Assembly (NCBI GenBank): GCA_025936045.1
Contig: JAICUB010000008.1
Span: 1 to 64,000 of the forward strand
Direction: 5' to 3'
DNA length: 64,000 nt
From: Polyangiaceae bacterium
GTDB taxonomy: Bacteria > Myxococcota_A > Polyangia > Polyangiales > Polyangiaceae
Shown: positions 53,048 through 61,914 of the stretch, in pieces
How positions within the stretch are numbered: the stretch's first letter is position 1
Layout of the letters: the number at the start of each line of letters is the position of its first letter
The notes under the pieces: generated by a model
Databases searched by the model: none
What the model saw: only the letters and a program-made list of their open reading frames with translations
What the model was told of the DNA's origin: nothing
Program-made: the position numbers and the translations under genes

Positions 53048-55210
53048 TCACGGCATCGAGCCGGCGCGTCCGCGCTGCTCGGTCGCAATCGAGCGCATGG
53101 CCTGGAGGCGATCGAGGTACGCGCGCCTGGCGACGTGATCGAGGGTCTCGCCGCCGAACCGAACGCGCAGGTAGCACTCCGTGAGCTCCAACGTTTCCGC
53201 ACCGAGCGGGTGACCCAGCGCTTCGAGCGAACGCGCGTGCGCGAGCGGCGGCGTGCTCGATGGACGCGGCACGCCGCGCGCGGCGAGCAGCCGCTCGAGC
53301 GCGCGATACAAGGCGGCGGCCTCGTGTGCGCCGCGCTCGTCGTTCGTGCGCTCCCGGCCTTTCTTCGGCTGCCGTCGCCGGCGGAGCAGTTGATACACGC
53401 CGAATCCGAGACCGGCGAGAGCGAGCCCTCCGAGCACCGTTTTGCGCGGGGACGCGAGCACCTGCCCCGCCACGCCGCGCCGCGGGATCATCCGCAAATA
53501 CGCGTCGCGAACCTGGTCGTAGAGCCCCAGCTGTTGACGCAGATCGTAGCCGATCACGTGGTGACTCCAGCGCTGGCCGAGCGCCTCGACGAAGTCACGC
53601 ATGACCGCGAGCACCCCGGTGAGCTCGCTCCGCGGCGCCGCGTCGGAGGGCGGCGTGGGATCGAACCGCGTCCAGCCCGCGCCCTCGAGCCAAACCTCTA
53701 CCCAGGAGTGCGCATCACCCTGACGCACGACGTACGAATGCGAAAAGCGGTTGTACGTGCCGCCGACGAAGCCCGTGACGTTGCGCGCGGGTACGCCGAG
53801 CTCGCGCAGCATGACGGTCATCGCCGTCGAGTAGAACTCGCAGTGCCCGCGCTTGGATTTGAACAAGAAGTCTTCGAGCGGGTTTTTCGCGGCGCCCGAA
53901 GGTGAATCGAGATCGTAGCGGTAGCCGCTGCGGAGGTTCGCCTCGATCAAGTGCGCCTGCTCGCGTGGCGCGGTCGCGCCCGCCGTCCACGTCTCCGCCA
54001 GCTCCGCGATGCGCGCCGGTAGTGGCGGCAACGACAGGTAGCGCGTGCGTTCCGGCGCAGTCAGCGCCGGGAGCGGCGGCTCCGAAGCGGTCGCGAGCGA
54101 CACGTCGTAACGCAATCCGCGCTGCGCCGCCGAGCTATAACGAAGGACGCCCTCCGCACCGAGAAAGAGCTCGGGGTGCGACTGGTCGAGGCCGGGCGCC
54201 GGTGCCAGCACGTGCAGCGCGACCGCGTCGAGCGGCAAGAACACGACGGGCGGATCGATGGACTCGAGGTCGATACTCATGATGCGATCGCGCACCGGGT
54301 CGGGAAATCGGCGAATTTTCACGTCGGAGCCGGCTTGGTCGGCCGGGAGCTCGTCGCGATGAGTGCGTGACCATGCGCGTCCGTCGTAACGGTCGAACGC
54401 GGCGCCGCGCAGGTAGAGCGCCAGTCGCGGCGGCGGCACGGCCGGCAAGCCGGGCGGATCCACGCGCATGACTATGGTCGGGTCCGAGCGCAGCCGCCCG
54501 ACACCACCGAGATCCACGTGCTCGGAAAACCCCACCATGCGCTCGGGGTGGTTGCGATTGAGCAGCAGGAGCGACAGCCCGACGCGCGGAAACAGCACGA
54601 AGATGACGGCGGTGAAGACGAAGATGGGCACCGACAAAAGGCACGTGAGCAGCAGGAATTGCCGGCCAATCACGCGCCGGCTCCGCAGAATCCGCGGGAC
54701 ATCGACCGGCAACCCCGTGCGATCTCGCGCGCCCTGGCGGTAGTTACCCTCGACTTCGCGCCGCAGATGGCTGAGCACGAGCGCGCCCGGCGTGACGATC
54801 AAAAACCCGAGGAAACAGAGCCCGTACGTGAGCCCGCTGCCGAGCACCGTGCCCGCGATCAGGTGCAACAGTGCGAGCACGATCACCTGCTGGTCGTGAG
54901 CGGCTCCGCGCCGCGTCGCGAGCCTGAGCACCTGAAGACCTGCCGCGAATTCGATCGATGCGGCGAGCAGGCTCTCTCCCCCGGCGAGGCGCAGCACCTG
55001 AACGCCCAGCAAAACCAGCGGAGCCGCGACGGCTGCCTTGCGCCATGCCGGACGATCTTGCAGCCGTTCGGGCAGCGCGAGTGCGGCCGCCATGGCGCCG
55101 ACGAGCACGTAAGCAACCGTGCGATCGAGCTCGCCGCTCGTGAGGAGCGCGAGCAAGCCGAGCACGGCGAGCGTGTCGGTCATCACCCGGTGCACGACGC
55201 CGAATCTCAT
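53048..55210 (-). CDS. TgpA-like membrane protein with transglutaminase-like domain
   Basis: A 720-residue protein. The N-terminal part (about 1-210) is a DUF3488-type block of about six transmembrane helices. The middle (about 380-520) is a transglutaminase-like domain with the Cys in KRGHCEFYSTAM, the His in QGDAHSWVEVW and the Asp in RFDPTPP. After one more transmembrane helix near 590 comes a cytoplasmic DUF4129-like tail (ALYRALERLLAARGV). This is the usual architecture in operons with MoxR and DUF58. The catalytic domain should face the periplasm; its substrate is unknown. GTGA-type overlaps link the three genes. Confidence 0.92.
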   Translation of the reverse strand: MRFGVVHRVMTDTLAVLGLLALLTSGELDRTVAYVLVGAMAAALALPERLQDRPAWRKAAVAAPLVLLGVQVLRLAGGESLLAASIEFAAGLQVLRLATRRGAAHDQQVIVLALLHLIAGTVLGSGLTYGLCFLGFLIVTPGALVLSHLRREVEGNYRQGARDRTGLPVDVPRILRSRRVIGRQFLLLTCLLSVPIFVFTAVIFVLFPRVGLSLLLLNRNHPERMVGFSEHVDLGGVGRLRSDPTIVMRVDPPGLPAVPPPRLALYLRGAAFDRYDGRAWSRTHRDELPADQAGSDVKIRRFPDPVRDRIMSIDLESIDPPVVFLPLDAVALHVLAPAPGLDQSHPELFLGAEGVLRYSSAAQRGLRYDVSLATASEPPLPALTAPERTRYLSLPPLPARIAELAETWTAGATAPREQAHLIEANLRSGYRYDLDSPSGAAKNPLEDFLFKSKRGHCEFYSTAMTVMLRELGVPARNVTGFVGGTYNRFSHSYVVRQGDAHSWVEVWLEGAGWTRFDPTPPSDAAPRSELTGVLAVMRDFVEALGQRWSHHVIGYDLRQQLGLYDQVRDAYLRMIPRRGVAGQVLASPRKTVLGGLALAGLGFGVYQLLRRRRQPKKGRERTNDERGAHEAAALYRALERLLAARGVPRPSSTPPLAHARSLEALGHPLGAETLELTECYLRVRFGGETLDHVARRAYLDRLQAMRSIATEQRGRAGSMP

Positions 55211-56328
55211 GCGACTTCGCGCGTCTTCGGCGCGGGGGTAGGCGCCGCGGCCGGCGCATCCTCGAGTGGCGTGGCCTCGAGCAAAGCGAGAAAGCGCAGG
55301 AGCGGATCGGCGCCGCGGGAGGGTACGCTCGCGGCGCGCTCACCCGCAGTGCTGCGCACCGTGACCGAATCCCCCCGCTTCAAATGCGCGACGGCCCGTG
55401 ACGCGACTTCGCGGATGCGCCGCTCGAGACGCGCCGAAAACTCCTCGCTCGGGCTCGGCCCGGGGTGGCGCGAATCGACGACGAGCGTCACTTCTCGACG
55501 CGCTTCACGCACCCGTTCGCGCACGACCATCTGCTCGGTCTGAGCGCTCTTGCGCCAGAAGATGTCGCGCGGATCATCGCCGTCGCGCATGAGTCGAACG
55601 CCCGCGGTCTCGTCGCCCGTGCCGCGACCGAGCGTGAGCACGCCGCCGATGCGGTCGCCCGACTCGTCCGGCGGAAGCTGCAGTGGATCGACGGCGGGGT
55701 AGATGATGAGGTCGCCGTCGGAGGTCACGTCGCGCGACTTTTCGAACAAGCCGAACGGGAAACGCGTCGCCAGCCGAAAACCGATGTGACGGTCGCGCCC
55801 GCGCCGGGCGGGCGTGCGCCGATAAGCGGCGACCTGAGCCGATCGGGGGCTGATTTTGAGGAAGAAACAACGCTTATCCGCCGGCTGTCCAGCACGCAGG
55901 TCCTCCACTTCGATCGCGTAGGAGGGGACGCGCTGCTTGTGGTTGTAGACCTCGATCTCGACGAGGTGGGCGCGGCCGACCTGCGCGCGCGGCGGCAGAC
56001 GGCGCGAAACCGTGAGTTTGCGCAAGCTGAGCTCGCTCATCACGCCCGAGACGATGATGAGCGAAAGGAACATGCCGAACAGGAGATAGAGGAGGTTATT
56101 GCCGGTATTGATCGCGGCGAAGCCCACGCAAAACGTGATGAGCAAGAAGTAGCGACCCTCGCGCGTGAGGCGCAGCCGGCGTGGCGGCTTGAACCACGAG
56201 AAAAGGCGCCACGCCGGCAGGAGCCAGCGTGGGAGCTTCGGCGGCTCGCTCGCCCGTGCGCGATCACTTCGACGCACGACCCGGGCGCCGCCGGGCCGCC
56301 GCGGTGGGCCGGGCGCCGCTCGGGTCAC
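55207..56328 (-). CDS. DUF58 membrane protein
   Basis: A 373-residue protein. Two transmembrane helices (about 62-100; FLLITFCVGFAAINTGNNLLY) separate a basic N-terminus from a cytoplasmic domain carrying the DUF58 signature RLMRDGDDPRDIFWRKSAQ. This domain is a von Willebrand A-like fold. DUF58 proteins act with MoxR ATPases, probably as assembly or activation partners. The GTG at 56328 overlaps the moxR stop, and the stop overlaps the transglutaminase gene. Confidence 0.9.
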   Translation of the reverse strand: MTRAAPGPPRRPGGARVVRRSDRARASEPPKLPRWLLPAWRLFSWFKPPRRLRLTREGRYFLLITFCVGFAAINTGNNLLYLLFGMFLSLIIVSGVMSELSLRKLTVSRRLPPRAQVGRAHLVEIEVYNHKQRVPSYAIEVEDLRAGQPADKRCFFLKISPRSAQVAAYRRTPARRGRDRHIGFRLATRFPFGLFEKSRDVTSDGDLIIYPAVDPLQLPPDESGDRIGGVLTLGRGTGDETAGVRLMRDGDDPRDIFWRKSAQTEQMVVRERVREARREVTLVVDSRHPGPSPSEEFSARLERRIREVASRAVAHLKRGDSVTVRSTAGERAASVPSRGADPLLRFLALLEATPLEDAPAAAPTPAPKTREVA

Positions 56329-57290
56329 AGCGGCACGGGAACGCGCGAAACGACCTCGCGCACGGCCGTTTCGGCCTCTTCACGCGATGGGACGTAGCCT
56401 TCGGCATGCGAGGCGAGCCGCACGCGGTGGGCGAGCAGCGGCACCGCGAGACTGTGGATGTCGTCAGCGATGCAGTAGTGGCGACCGTGCAAGAGCGCAC
56501 GAGCGCGCGCGGCGCGCGAGAGGTTCATGCCCGCGCGCGTCGACGCACCGAGCGACAGTGCCGGGCTCGTGCGCGTCGCCGTGACCAGCGCTTGCAGGTA
56601 CGCGCCGAGCGCACCATCGGTCGAAACGCGATCGACCTCGCGCTGCATGCTGACGAGCGATTGCGGATCGAGGACGACCGGCACGGCTTCGATGCGATCG
56701 TAGTCGGGATCGAGCATCAGGCGCGTTTCGACGTGCGGCGGCGGATAGCCGATGCGAAGCCGCATCATGAACCGATCGAGCTGCGATTCGGGAAGTTGGT
56801 ACGTCCCCGCGAAATCCTGCGGGTTCTGCGTGGCGACGACGAAGAACGGCTCCGGCAACGGAAGCGTGCGCCCGTCGAGCGAGACCTGCCCGTCGCTCAT
56901 GGCTTCGAGCAGCGCCGATTGCGTGCGCGGACTCGCGCGGTTGATCTCGTCCGCGAGCAGAACGTTCGTGAAGATCGGACCGGGCCGCAGCACGAACTCG
57001 CCACGATGCTGTTCGTAGATCGACACACCCAGCACGTCGCTCGGCAGGAGGTCGCTCGTGAATTGGACGCGACGAACCTCTCCGCCGACGGCGCGAGCGA
57101 GAGCGCGCGCGAGGGTCGTCTTACCGACGCCGGGCACGTCCTCGAGCAACACGTGGCCGCGCGACAACAGGGCGACGAGCGCGAGCTCGACGACATCCGC
57201 TTTCCCCTCGAGCGCGCCGCCGACCGCCAACCGCAGCTCGGCGAGCTGCTCCGCGCGCCGGGGCTCCAAGGCGAGGGCGGAGGAACTCAT
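56325..57290 (-). CDS. MoxR-family AAA+ ATPase
   Basis: A 321-residue AAA+ protein. Walker A is DVPGVGKTTLA (about 51-61), Walker B LLADEINRASP, sensor 1 FFVVATQNPQDFAGTYQLPESQLDRFMMRL, which is a MoxR hallmark. The ATG at 57290 starts MSSSALALEP; a longer open frame upstream to 57614 is not coding for this family. MoxR proteins act as chaperone-like ATPases for the DUF58 and transglutaminase partners encoded next. It leads this operon and is divergent from the ABC ATPase gene. Confidence 0.93.
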   Translation of the reverse strand: MSSSALALEPRRAEQLAELRLAVGGALEGKADVVELALVALLSRGHVLLEDVPGVGKTTLARALARAVGGEVRRVQFTSDLLPSDVLGVSIYEQHRGEFVLRPGPIFTNVLLADEINRASPRTQSALLEAMSDGQVSLDGRTLPLPEPFFVVATQNPQDFAGTYQLPESQLDRFMMRLRIGYPPPHVETRLMLDPDYDRIEAVPVVLDPQSLVSMQREVDRVSTDGALGAYLQALVTATRTSPALSLGASTRAGMNLSRAARARALLHGRHYCIADDIHSLAVPLLAHRVRLASHAEGYVPSREEAETAVREVVSRVPVPL

Positions 57291-57423
57291 CCTAGTCGGA
57301 TAGTAGCACCGCCCGAGAGGCGGCCAGTGCCCGAAAACCTCGACTCTTGCACATCGGGCAGAACCCCGGCGGGGAACGCCCCGGAATTTCGGAGCGGGAG
57401 GAGCCGGTGGTACAGAGGGCGAA

Positions 57424-58074
57424 GTGCCGCGCATCGACCGAATCGTCGTGGACCAGGTCACCCGCACGTTCGGGGCGGTCGCGGCGCTTCGCGGCGTGAC
57501 CCTGGAGCTTTCGGCCGGGCAAATCTTCATGCTCGAGGGCGAAAACGGCGCCGGTAAGAGCACGCTTCTCTCCGTGCTCGCCACGGTCCTCAAGCCGACG
57601 CTCGGTCGCGTCATCTACGAGCCGATCGGCGAAGAGCTCGAGCAAGTGCGTCCGGAGCTCGGGTGGGTTGCGCACGAATCCCTCTGTTATCGCGAGCTCT
57701 CCGGTCGCGAGAACGTGGAGCTGGCCGGGCGCGCTTACGGCGTGGTCGATCCGACGGCGTGGGAGCGCGCACGCGATCGAGTGGACGCGCGGGCATTCGC
57801 CGATCGTCCGGTGCGGCTCCTCTCGCGCGGGCAGCGACAGCGCATCGCGCTCGCGCGCGCGTTGGTCCACGCGCCGAGCGTGCTCCTGCTCGACGAACCG
57901 TGGGCAGGGCTCGACACCAAGAGCTCGGACCTGCTCGAGCGCGCCCTCATCGCGGAGCGGGACAACGGCACGCTCGTCGTGGTCTCGAGCCACGCGCCCG
58001 AGCAAGCGGAACGGCTCGGTGCTCGACGAATTCGTCTCGCCGGCGGGCGCATCGCCCAGCCGGCCACCCCGTGA
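57424..58074 (+). CDS. ABC transporter ATP-binding protein, permease not nearby
   Basis: A 216-residue single-domain ABC ATPase. Walker A is GENGAGKST, the signature LLSRGQRQRIALARAL, Walker B LLLDEPWAGLD and the switch His is in SSHAPEQ. The best family-level resemblance is to CcmA-type or drug-export ATPases, because of its short length. Unusually there is no permease next to it; its neighbours are the divergent moxR gene and the convergent bioD. GTG start. Its substrate is unknown. Confidence 0.88.
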   Translation: MPRIDRIVVDQVTRTFGAVAALRGVTLELSAGQIFMLEGENGAGKSTLLSVLATVLKPTLGRVIYEPIGEELEQVRPELGWVAHESLCYRELSGRENVELAGRAYGVVDPTAWERARDRVDARAFADRPVRLLSRGQRQRIALARALVHAPSVLLLDEPWAGLDTKSSDLLERALIAERDNGTLVVVSSHAPEQAERLGARRIRLAGGRIAQPATP

Positions 58075-58081
58075 ACCACGC

Positions 58082-58762
58082 TTAGCGTACGAGGGCGCCC
58101 GCGAGCGCCGCGAGCTCAGCGGCGTCCTCGTTTGCAAAAAGCCACGGGCGCGGGCCGATCCCGAGCCGCGCGACCTCTTCGGCGTTCGTGCCGGTGCTGG
58201 CGTCGGCAGGGCGTGCTCGGCAAAGCGCGATCGCGTCGGGCATGCGACCGAGTGAGCGAGCAGCGAGCAGCGTCGCCGTGAGGTCGTGAAGCACGCCGAG
58301 CGAGTCCGGCGCGACGAGCAGCCAAGCCGCTGGGTCGAGCGCTCGTGCGAGGTCGAAATTCGAGATGCCTGGGCCAAGCGGCGAGAAGAGTCCGCCGGCG
58401 CTCTCGATGAGCGTGACCGGGGAAGCGTGCCCGGCGATGACGGACTCTTGCTCCTGGACATATCTGAGGGCTACGGGAAGCTCGATGGTCACGCCGGCGC
58501 GAAGCGCGGCGAGGTGCGGTGAGATCGGATCAGGAAGGCGGTAGGGCAGCGTGCCGACCGGGCTGGCTCCATGCCCAGTACCGAACCCTGCCGCGGCGAG
58601 GGCCGCCGCATCGGTGTCAGCTCCGGGGGTTACTCCACTTTCGATAGGTTTGAGGCCGAGCGCCGTGTGTCCCAGGGTTTGCAAGCGTCGAAGGAGCGCG
58701 CACGACAGCCACGTCTTTCCGACTCCGGTTCCCGTCCCGACTACGACAATCCGACGCGGCAT
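58082..58762 (-). CDS. bioD: Dethiobiotin synthetase
   Basis: A 226-residue enzyme that closes the ureido ring of dethiobiotin from 7,8-diaminopelargonate, CO2 and ATP. The P-loop is GTGTGVGKT (9-17), followed by LGLKPIESGV and IESAGGLFSPLG, standard for BioD. The ATG at 58762 begins MPRRIVVVGT; an open frame upstream to 58831 overlaps bioF. It starts 10 bases after the bioF stop, so the two form an operon. Confidence 0.95.
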   Translation of the reverse strand: MPRRIVVVGTGTGVGKTWLSCALLRRLQTLGHTALGLKPIESGVTPGADTDAAALAAAGFGTGHGASPVGTLPYRLPDPISPHLAALRAGVTIELPVALRYVQEQESVIAGHASPVTLIESAGGLFSPLGPGISNFDLARALDPAAWLLVAPDSLGVLHDLTATLLAARSLGRMPDAIALCRARPADASTGTNAEEVARLGIGPRPWLFANEDAAELAALAGALVR

Positions 58763-58772
58763 CTGGCACTCC

Positions 58773-59939
58773 TCATCCGACTCGCATGAGCGCGTCCACG
58801 ACTGCGCCGGCGACTCGTTCGACTCCGTCATCGGGCCAGTTCGCGCTCACCGTAAGCCGAATGCGAGCGCTGCCCACGGGCACCGTCGGCGGGCGAATCG
58901 CCTGAGCCAAAATCCCCTTTGACTCCAGTTCCCGAGCGACCCGAATGGCCTCGTCGTTGCCGCCCACCAGCACGGGAACGATGGGTCCGCCCAGTCCTTG
59001 TGGGACTTCCACGCCGCGTCGGATCAAATGCTCGCGTAACGATCGCGCTCGAGCCGCCACGAGTCCGCGCCCGTCGTCTGCGGCCTTGAGCCGTTCCACG
59101 TGCAACAGCGTGACGGAGGCCAAGAGCGGCGACGTTGCCGTCGAAAACACGAAACTACGAGCCTGATTCCAGAGGAGCTCGCGGAGCGCCGCCGAGCCGG
59201 CTACGAAAGCTCCTTGCGTTCCGACGGCTTTGCCGAGCGTGCCCACCAACGCGTCGGGCACCACGCCCGCCGCGACGCAGCGCCCGGCCCCTTTTTCGCC
59301 GAACACTCCCAGTGCGTGCGCCTCGTCAACGAGGAGGGACGCGCCGAGCCGGTCACACAAGCCTCGCAGCGCCATGAGGTCCGGGCCGTCCCCGTCCATG
59401 CTGAAGCAGGACTCGGTGATTACCCAGCGCTCTCCCTTGCCGCGGGAACGCTCAAGAGCGGCTTCCAGAGCGGCGAGGTCGAGATGGGGCACTACTTCGA
59501 CGTCAGCGCGGGCGAGGCGGCAGCCATCCACGATGGAAGCGTGGTTCAATCGATCCGAAAAAATCGTCGAGCCGGCGATCCCGACCGCCGACAAGAGACC
59601 GACGTTCGCCGCATATCCCGAAGTGAAGAGGAGCGCGCTCGGGGCGCCGACCCACGCGGCCAATTGTGCCTCGAGGTCGACCAGCGAGCTGCGGGTCCCA
59701 TGAATCAAGCGAGAGGCGCCAGCGCCCGGCGCACCCACCTGAACGCGCGTTTCACGTGAAACATCCTGCCCCGCTAGCCCTAAGTAATCGTTGGAGGACG
59801 CGTCGACGAAACGGGTGCCAAGGCGCGCCGCCGCCTGCTCCGCCGCACGCCGCCGCGAGCCATCGTCGGACCTCCTGAGTAGGCCCGCTTCCGCGAGGTC
59901 ACGCAGCCGTCTCTCCGCAAACCTATCCAAGGCGCTCAC
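58773..59939 (-). CDS. bioF: 8-amino-7-oxononanoate synthase (BioF)
   Basis: A 388-residue PLP enzyme of the alpha-oxoamine synthase family. Motifs: SNDYLGLAG, GAGASRLIHGT, ESCFSMDGDGPDL, LLVDEAHALGVFGEKG and GTLGKAVG, whose Lys237 should bind PLP. It condenses pimeloyl-ACP (or CoA) with Ala, the first step of the biotin ring pathway. With bioD it forms a two-gene operon; bioA and bioB are not in the window. Confidence 0.94.
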   Translation of the reverse strand: MSALDRFAERRLRDLAEAGLLRRSDDGSRRRAAEQAAARLGTRFVDASSNDYLGLAGQDVSRETRVQVGAPGAGASRLIHGTRSSLVDLEAQLAAWVGAPSALLFTSGYAANVGLLSAVGIAGSTIFSDRLNHASIVDGCRLARADVEVVPHLDLAALEAALERSRGKGERWVITESCFSMDGDGPDLMALRGLCDRLGASLLVDEAHALGVFGEKGAGRCVAAGVVPDALVGTLGKAVGTQGAFVAGSAALRELLWNQARSFVFSTATSPLLASVTLLHVERLKAADDGRGLVAARARSLREHLIRRGVEVPQGLGGPIVPVLVGGNDEAIRVARELESKGILAQAIRPPTVPVGSARIRLTVSANWPDDGVERVAGAVVDALMRVG

Positions 59940-60652
59940 GACCCAGTACTAGCAAACCTGAACGGCAGGTGGGCCCGGAGGCACGAGCTCGCCGTCGTCC
60001 CCAAGGGGGACCCGACCGACGCGATCGCGCTGTGCGCTGCGAGCGGCGCTCCACATCTCGAACGTCCCCTGGGACGGACCCGATCGCGGGCCTTGTGCGT
60101 GGCGGGCGTCGGCGGTGAGTTGATCACGTTCCCGACGTTGGATCAGAGCGAAAGGCGACGGACACTCGAGAGCTGAGGAGGTGCCCCGGGCGGACACTCA
60201 ACCTACCCGAGCGCGAGAAGCGACCGCTGCCCCATACGGGGTCGCGCGCTTCCGACTCACGCTCGAGCCGTCTCGGAGCCGTAGCTTCGCGTTTCCGTAG
60301 TGCTTGTGCCTCGCCATTTGATCGAGGCACGGCGGAGTCACCGGGTCCAAATCAGATTGCCTCGGTTTGGGCTTTGCTCTCCAGCCACAAGTCCCCACGA
60401 TGGGCGCCGCTTACGAATATTGACCGGAAGGCGCAGCCCGTCGCCCCCGGAGCGACACGCAAGTCCACCAATCCTCGCGAAGTTGCGCAGCTCGCGAAAT
60501 ACGGCGTGGGTCTTCGTTGCCCGCCTCGGGCCGCTTGCTCCGACAACTCCAAAGCCGCTCGAGGCACGGCGCTCAACGGCGGTCCGCCGCTCGGAAAGCT
60601 TCTCATGCGCCAAGAGGCGTTCGGTGAAATGCGAGCGGCAGCATCCAATAAG

Positions 60653-60664
60653 TACAGTGATGTA
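60653..60664. promoter_or_regulatory. TACA-N4-TGTA element upstream of the TetR gene
   Basis: The palindrome TACAGTGATGTA is perfect except for its 4-base centre. A similar element, TACGATTGTGTA, is at 60797-60808 and overlaps the TetR start. Two similar half-site arrangements 144 bases apart could be operators of the adjacent regulator. Tentative. Confidence 0.25.
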
Positions 60665-60760
60665 TTAATGGCCGGTTCGAGGTTTTCAAACAAACCCGCC
60701 GCCGCCTGGGCCTATAAAATATGTCTATCTATCTTATGATCGCCATCCGGCTCACCTCCG

Positions 60761-60778
60761 CACCGACGACCGTCGGTG
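60761..60778. promoter_or_regulatory. Inverted repeat, candidate TetR operator
   Basis: CACCGAC (60761-60767) and GTCGGTG (60772-60778) are perfect inverse complements around the loop GACC. It lies 25 bases before the GTG of the TetR gene, a common position for an autoregulatory operator. Confidence 0.4.
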
Positions 60779-60803
60779 AAGTCAATGAACTTAGAGTACG
60801 ATT

Positions 60804-61448
60804 GTGTATCTGATGGACCCTACGAATACGCTCCCAGGCTCCGGACGCGGTCGCTATGACCGGCGGCAGTCGCGCGAAGAGCGTATGTCGGACCAGCGCG
60901 CTCGGATTCTGAAGGCGACGGCTTTGGTGTTCGCGAGAACGGAGGCGCCGACGGTCGCGGCGGTCGCGGCGGCCGCGCGCGTCTCGCGCAACACGTTTTA
61001 CGAATATTTCGATGACCTCGAGCACGCGCGTGCTGGAGCCTCGCTGCGGGCGCGAAAGCGACTCGAGGTCGCATTGGGAGACGCGCAGAGACGGACGAGG
61101 ACGCCGGTGGAACGCTGGCGAGAGCTCGCGCAGGCCTGGTTTGGATGGGTGCTCGAGTTTCCTGCCGAGTCCCGACTCGTCGTGGGCGCCGAGGTTCGAG
61201 GTTTGAGCGAGGCCGGGCGCGAGCTTCAGGCTGCCTTCACGCGCTCGCTTGCGCTGATGCACGCGTCGGGGCTGAACACCCCGACTCCCGACGCAGTGCG
61301 CGTCACCGCCGCGGCCGCCGCTGGTGAAGTCTTAGCGCGCGGCCTCATCGTGGAAACGTTGACCACGAGCGATGCGCGCCCCGCCGCGCCCGAGCGCTCG
61401 AGGCTCGAGCGCGCGCTCGTCGACATCGCGGTGCGACTCTTGCGTTGA
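60804..61448 (+). CDS. TetR-family transcriptional regulator
   Basis: A 214-residue regulator. The N-terminal helix-turn-helix (about 30-75) has RARILKATALVFARTEAPTVAAVAAAARVSRNTFYEYFDD, read in pieces as ILKATALVFA and VSRNTFYEYF, typical of TetR. The C-terminal helical domain is the usual ligand and dimer domain; ligand unknown. Start choice: GTG 60804 is taken, since the RRQSREER stretch before the helix reads like TetR arms; ATG 60813 or ATG 60885 are alternatives. There is no obvious neighbouring target gene; zapA follows after about 106 bases. Confidence 0.9.
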   Translation: MYLMDPTNTLPGSGRGRYDRRQSREERMSDQRARILKATALVFARTEAPTVAAVAAAARVSRNTFYEYFDDLEHARAGASLRARKRLEVALGDAQRRTRTPVERWRELAQAWFGWVLEFPAESRLVVGAEVRGLSEAGRELQAAFTRSLALMHASGLNTPTPDAVRVTAAAAAGEVLARGLIVETLTTSDARPAAPERSRLERALVDIAVRLLR

Positions 61449-61554
61449 GCGCCCGTAGATGCGCAGGTCCTCCTCAACATACCCCCAGGGTCGCTCTAAT
61501 TTGGCACTCATCGCCATTTCCATCCCCGTTCACCGGTGATAGCTTACGCGCCGG

Positions 61555-61884
61555 ATGCACGCTGATCCTGTCGAGCTTCGTGTGGGGGGTCAGACGTATC
61601 GGGTCGTTGCGTCCGCGAGCGAGGAGGATCTTCGCCGTCTCGCCGGCGTCGTCGACGCACGCCTGCGCGCCATCACGCCGCCAGGGCGAGCCGTGTCGCC
61701 TCAGGCGCTGCTGCTCGCCGCCATCGCGCTCGCGCATGATCTCGAAGAGGAGAAGTCGCGGAACCGGAAGCTTGCGACGCGTTCGCGCGAGATGCTCGGT
61801 TCGATCATGACGCGGATCGACGCGGCGATCGGCTCGGTCGGCGCGCCCGCGACGGACATCGACGAGCCCGCGCCCGGTCCGTAA
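61555..61884 (+). CDS. zapA: Cell division protein ZapA
   Basis: A 109-residue ZapA. The N-terminal domain has VELRVGGQTYRVVASASEEDLRRLAGVVDARLRA, close to the conserved part of ZapA; a coiled-coil-forming helix (about 60-95, HDLEEEKSRNRKL) follows. It bundles FtsZ filaments at the division site. The ATG at 61555 is the best start. In many bacteria ssrS (6S RNA) is downstream of zapA; here a gene on the other strand ends 30 bases away, so there is no room for it. Confidence 0.88.
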   Translation: MHADPVELRVGGQTYRVVASASEEDLRRLAGVVDARLRAITPPGRAVSPQALLLAAIALAHDLEEEKSRNRKLATRSREMLGSIMTRIDAAIGSVGAPATDIDEPAPGP

Positions 61885-61914
61885 CGCTCGCTCGGCGCGG
61901 CGGGCGCGGCTCGT

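Larger units (their letters stand above)
59940..60803. other. Gene-poor region, 864 bases
   Basis: No gene is supported here. The frames open in this stretch lack family similarity, and their third-position GC is well below that of the surrounding genes. A minus-strand frame from 60197 to 59949 and a start-less plus-strand frame (about 59958-60177) are the longest candidates and may be decayed remnants. GC content falls sharply in 60640-60740, with AT-rich TATAAAAT at 60713-60720. Two inverted-repeat elements near 60653 and 60761 lie upstream of the TetR gene. Confidence 0.55.

Noticed and set aside
61885-61914. Possible 6S RNA gene after zapA, by analogy with other bacteria.
   Set aside because: Only 30 bases separate zapA from the end of the opposite-strand gene, so the RNA cannot fit there.
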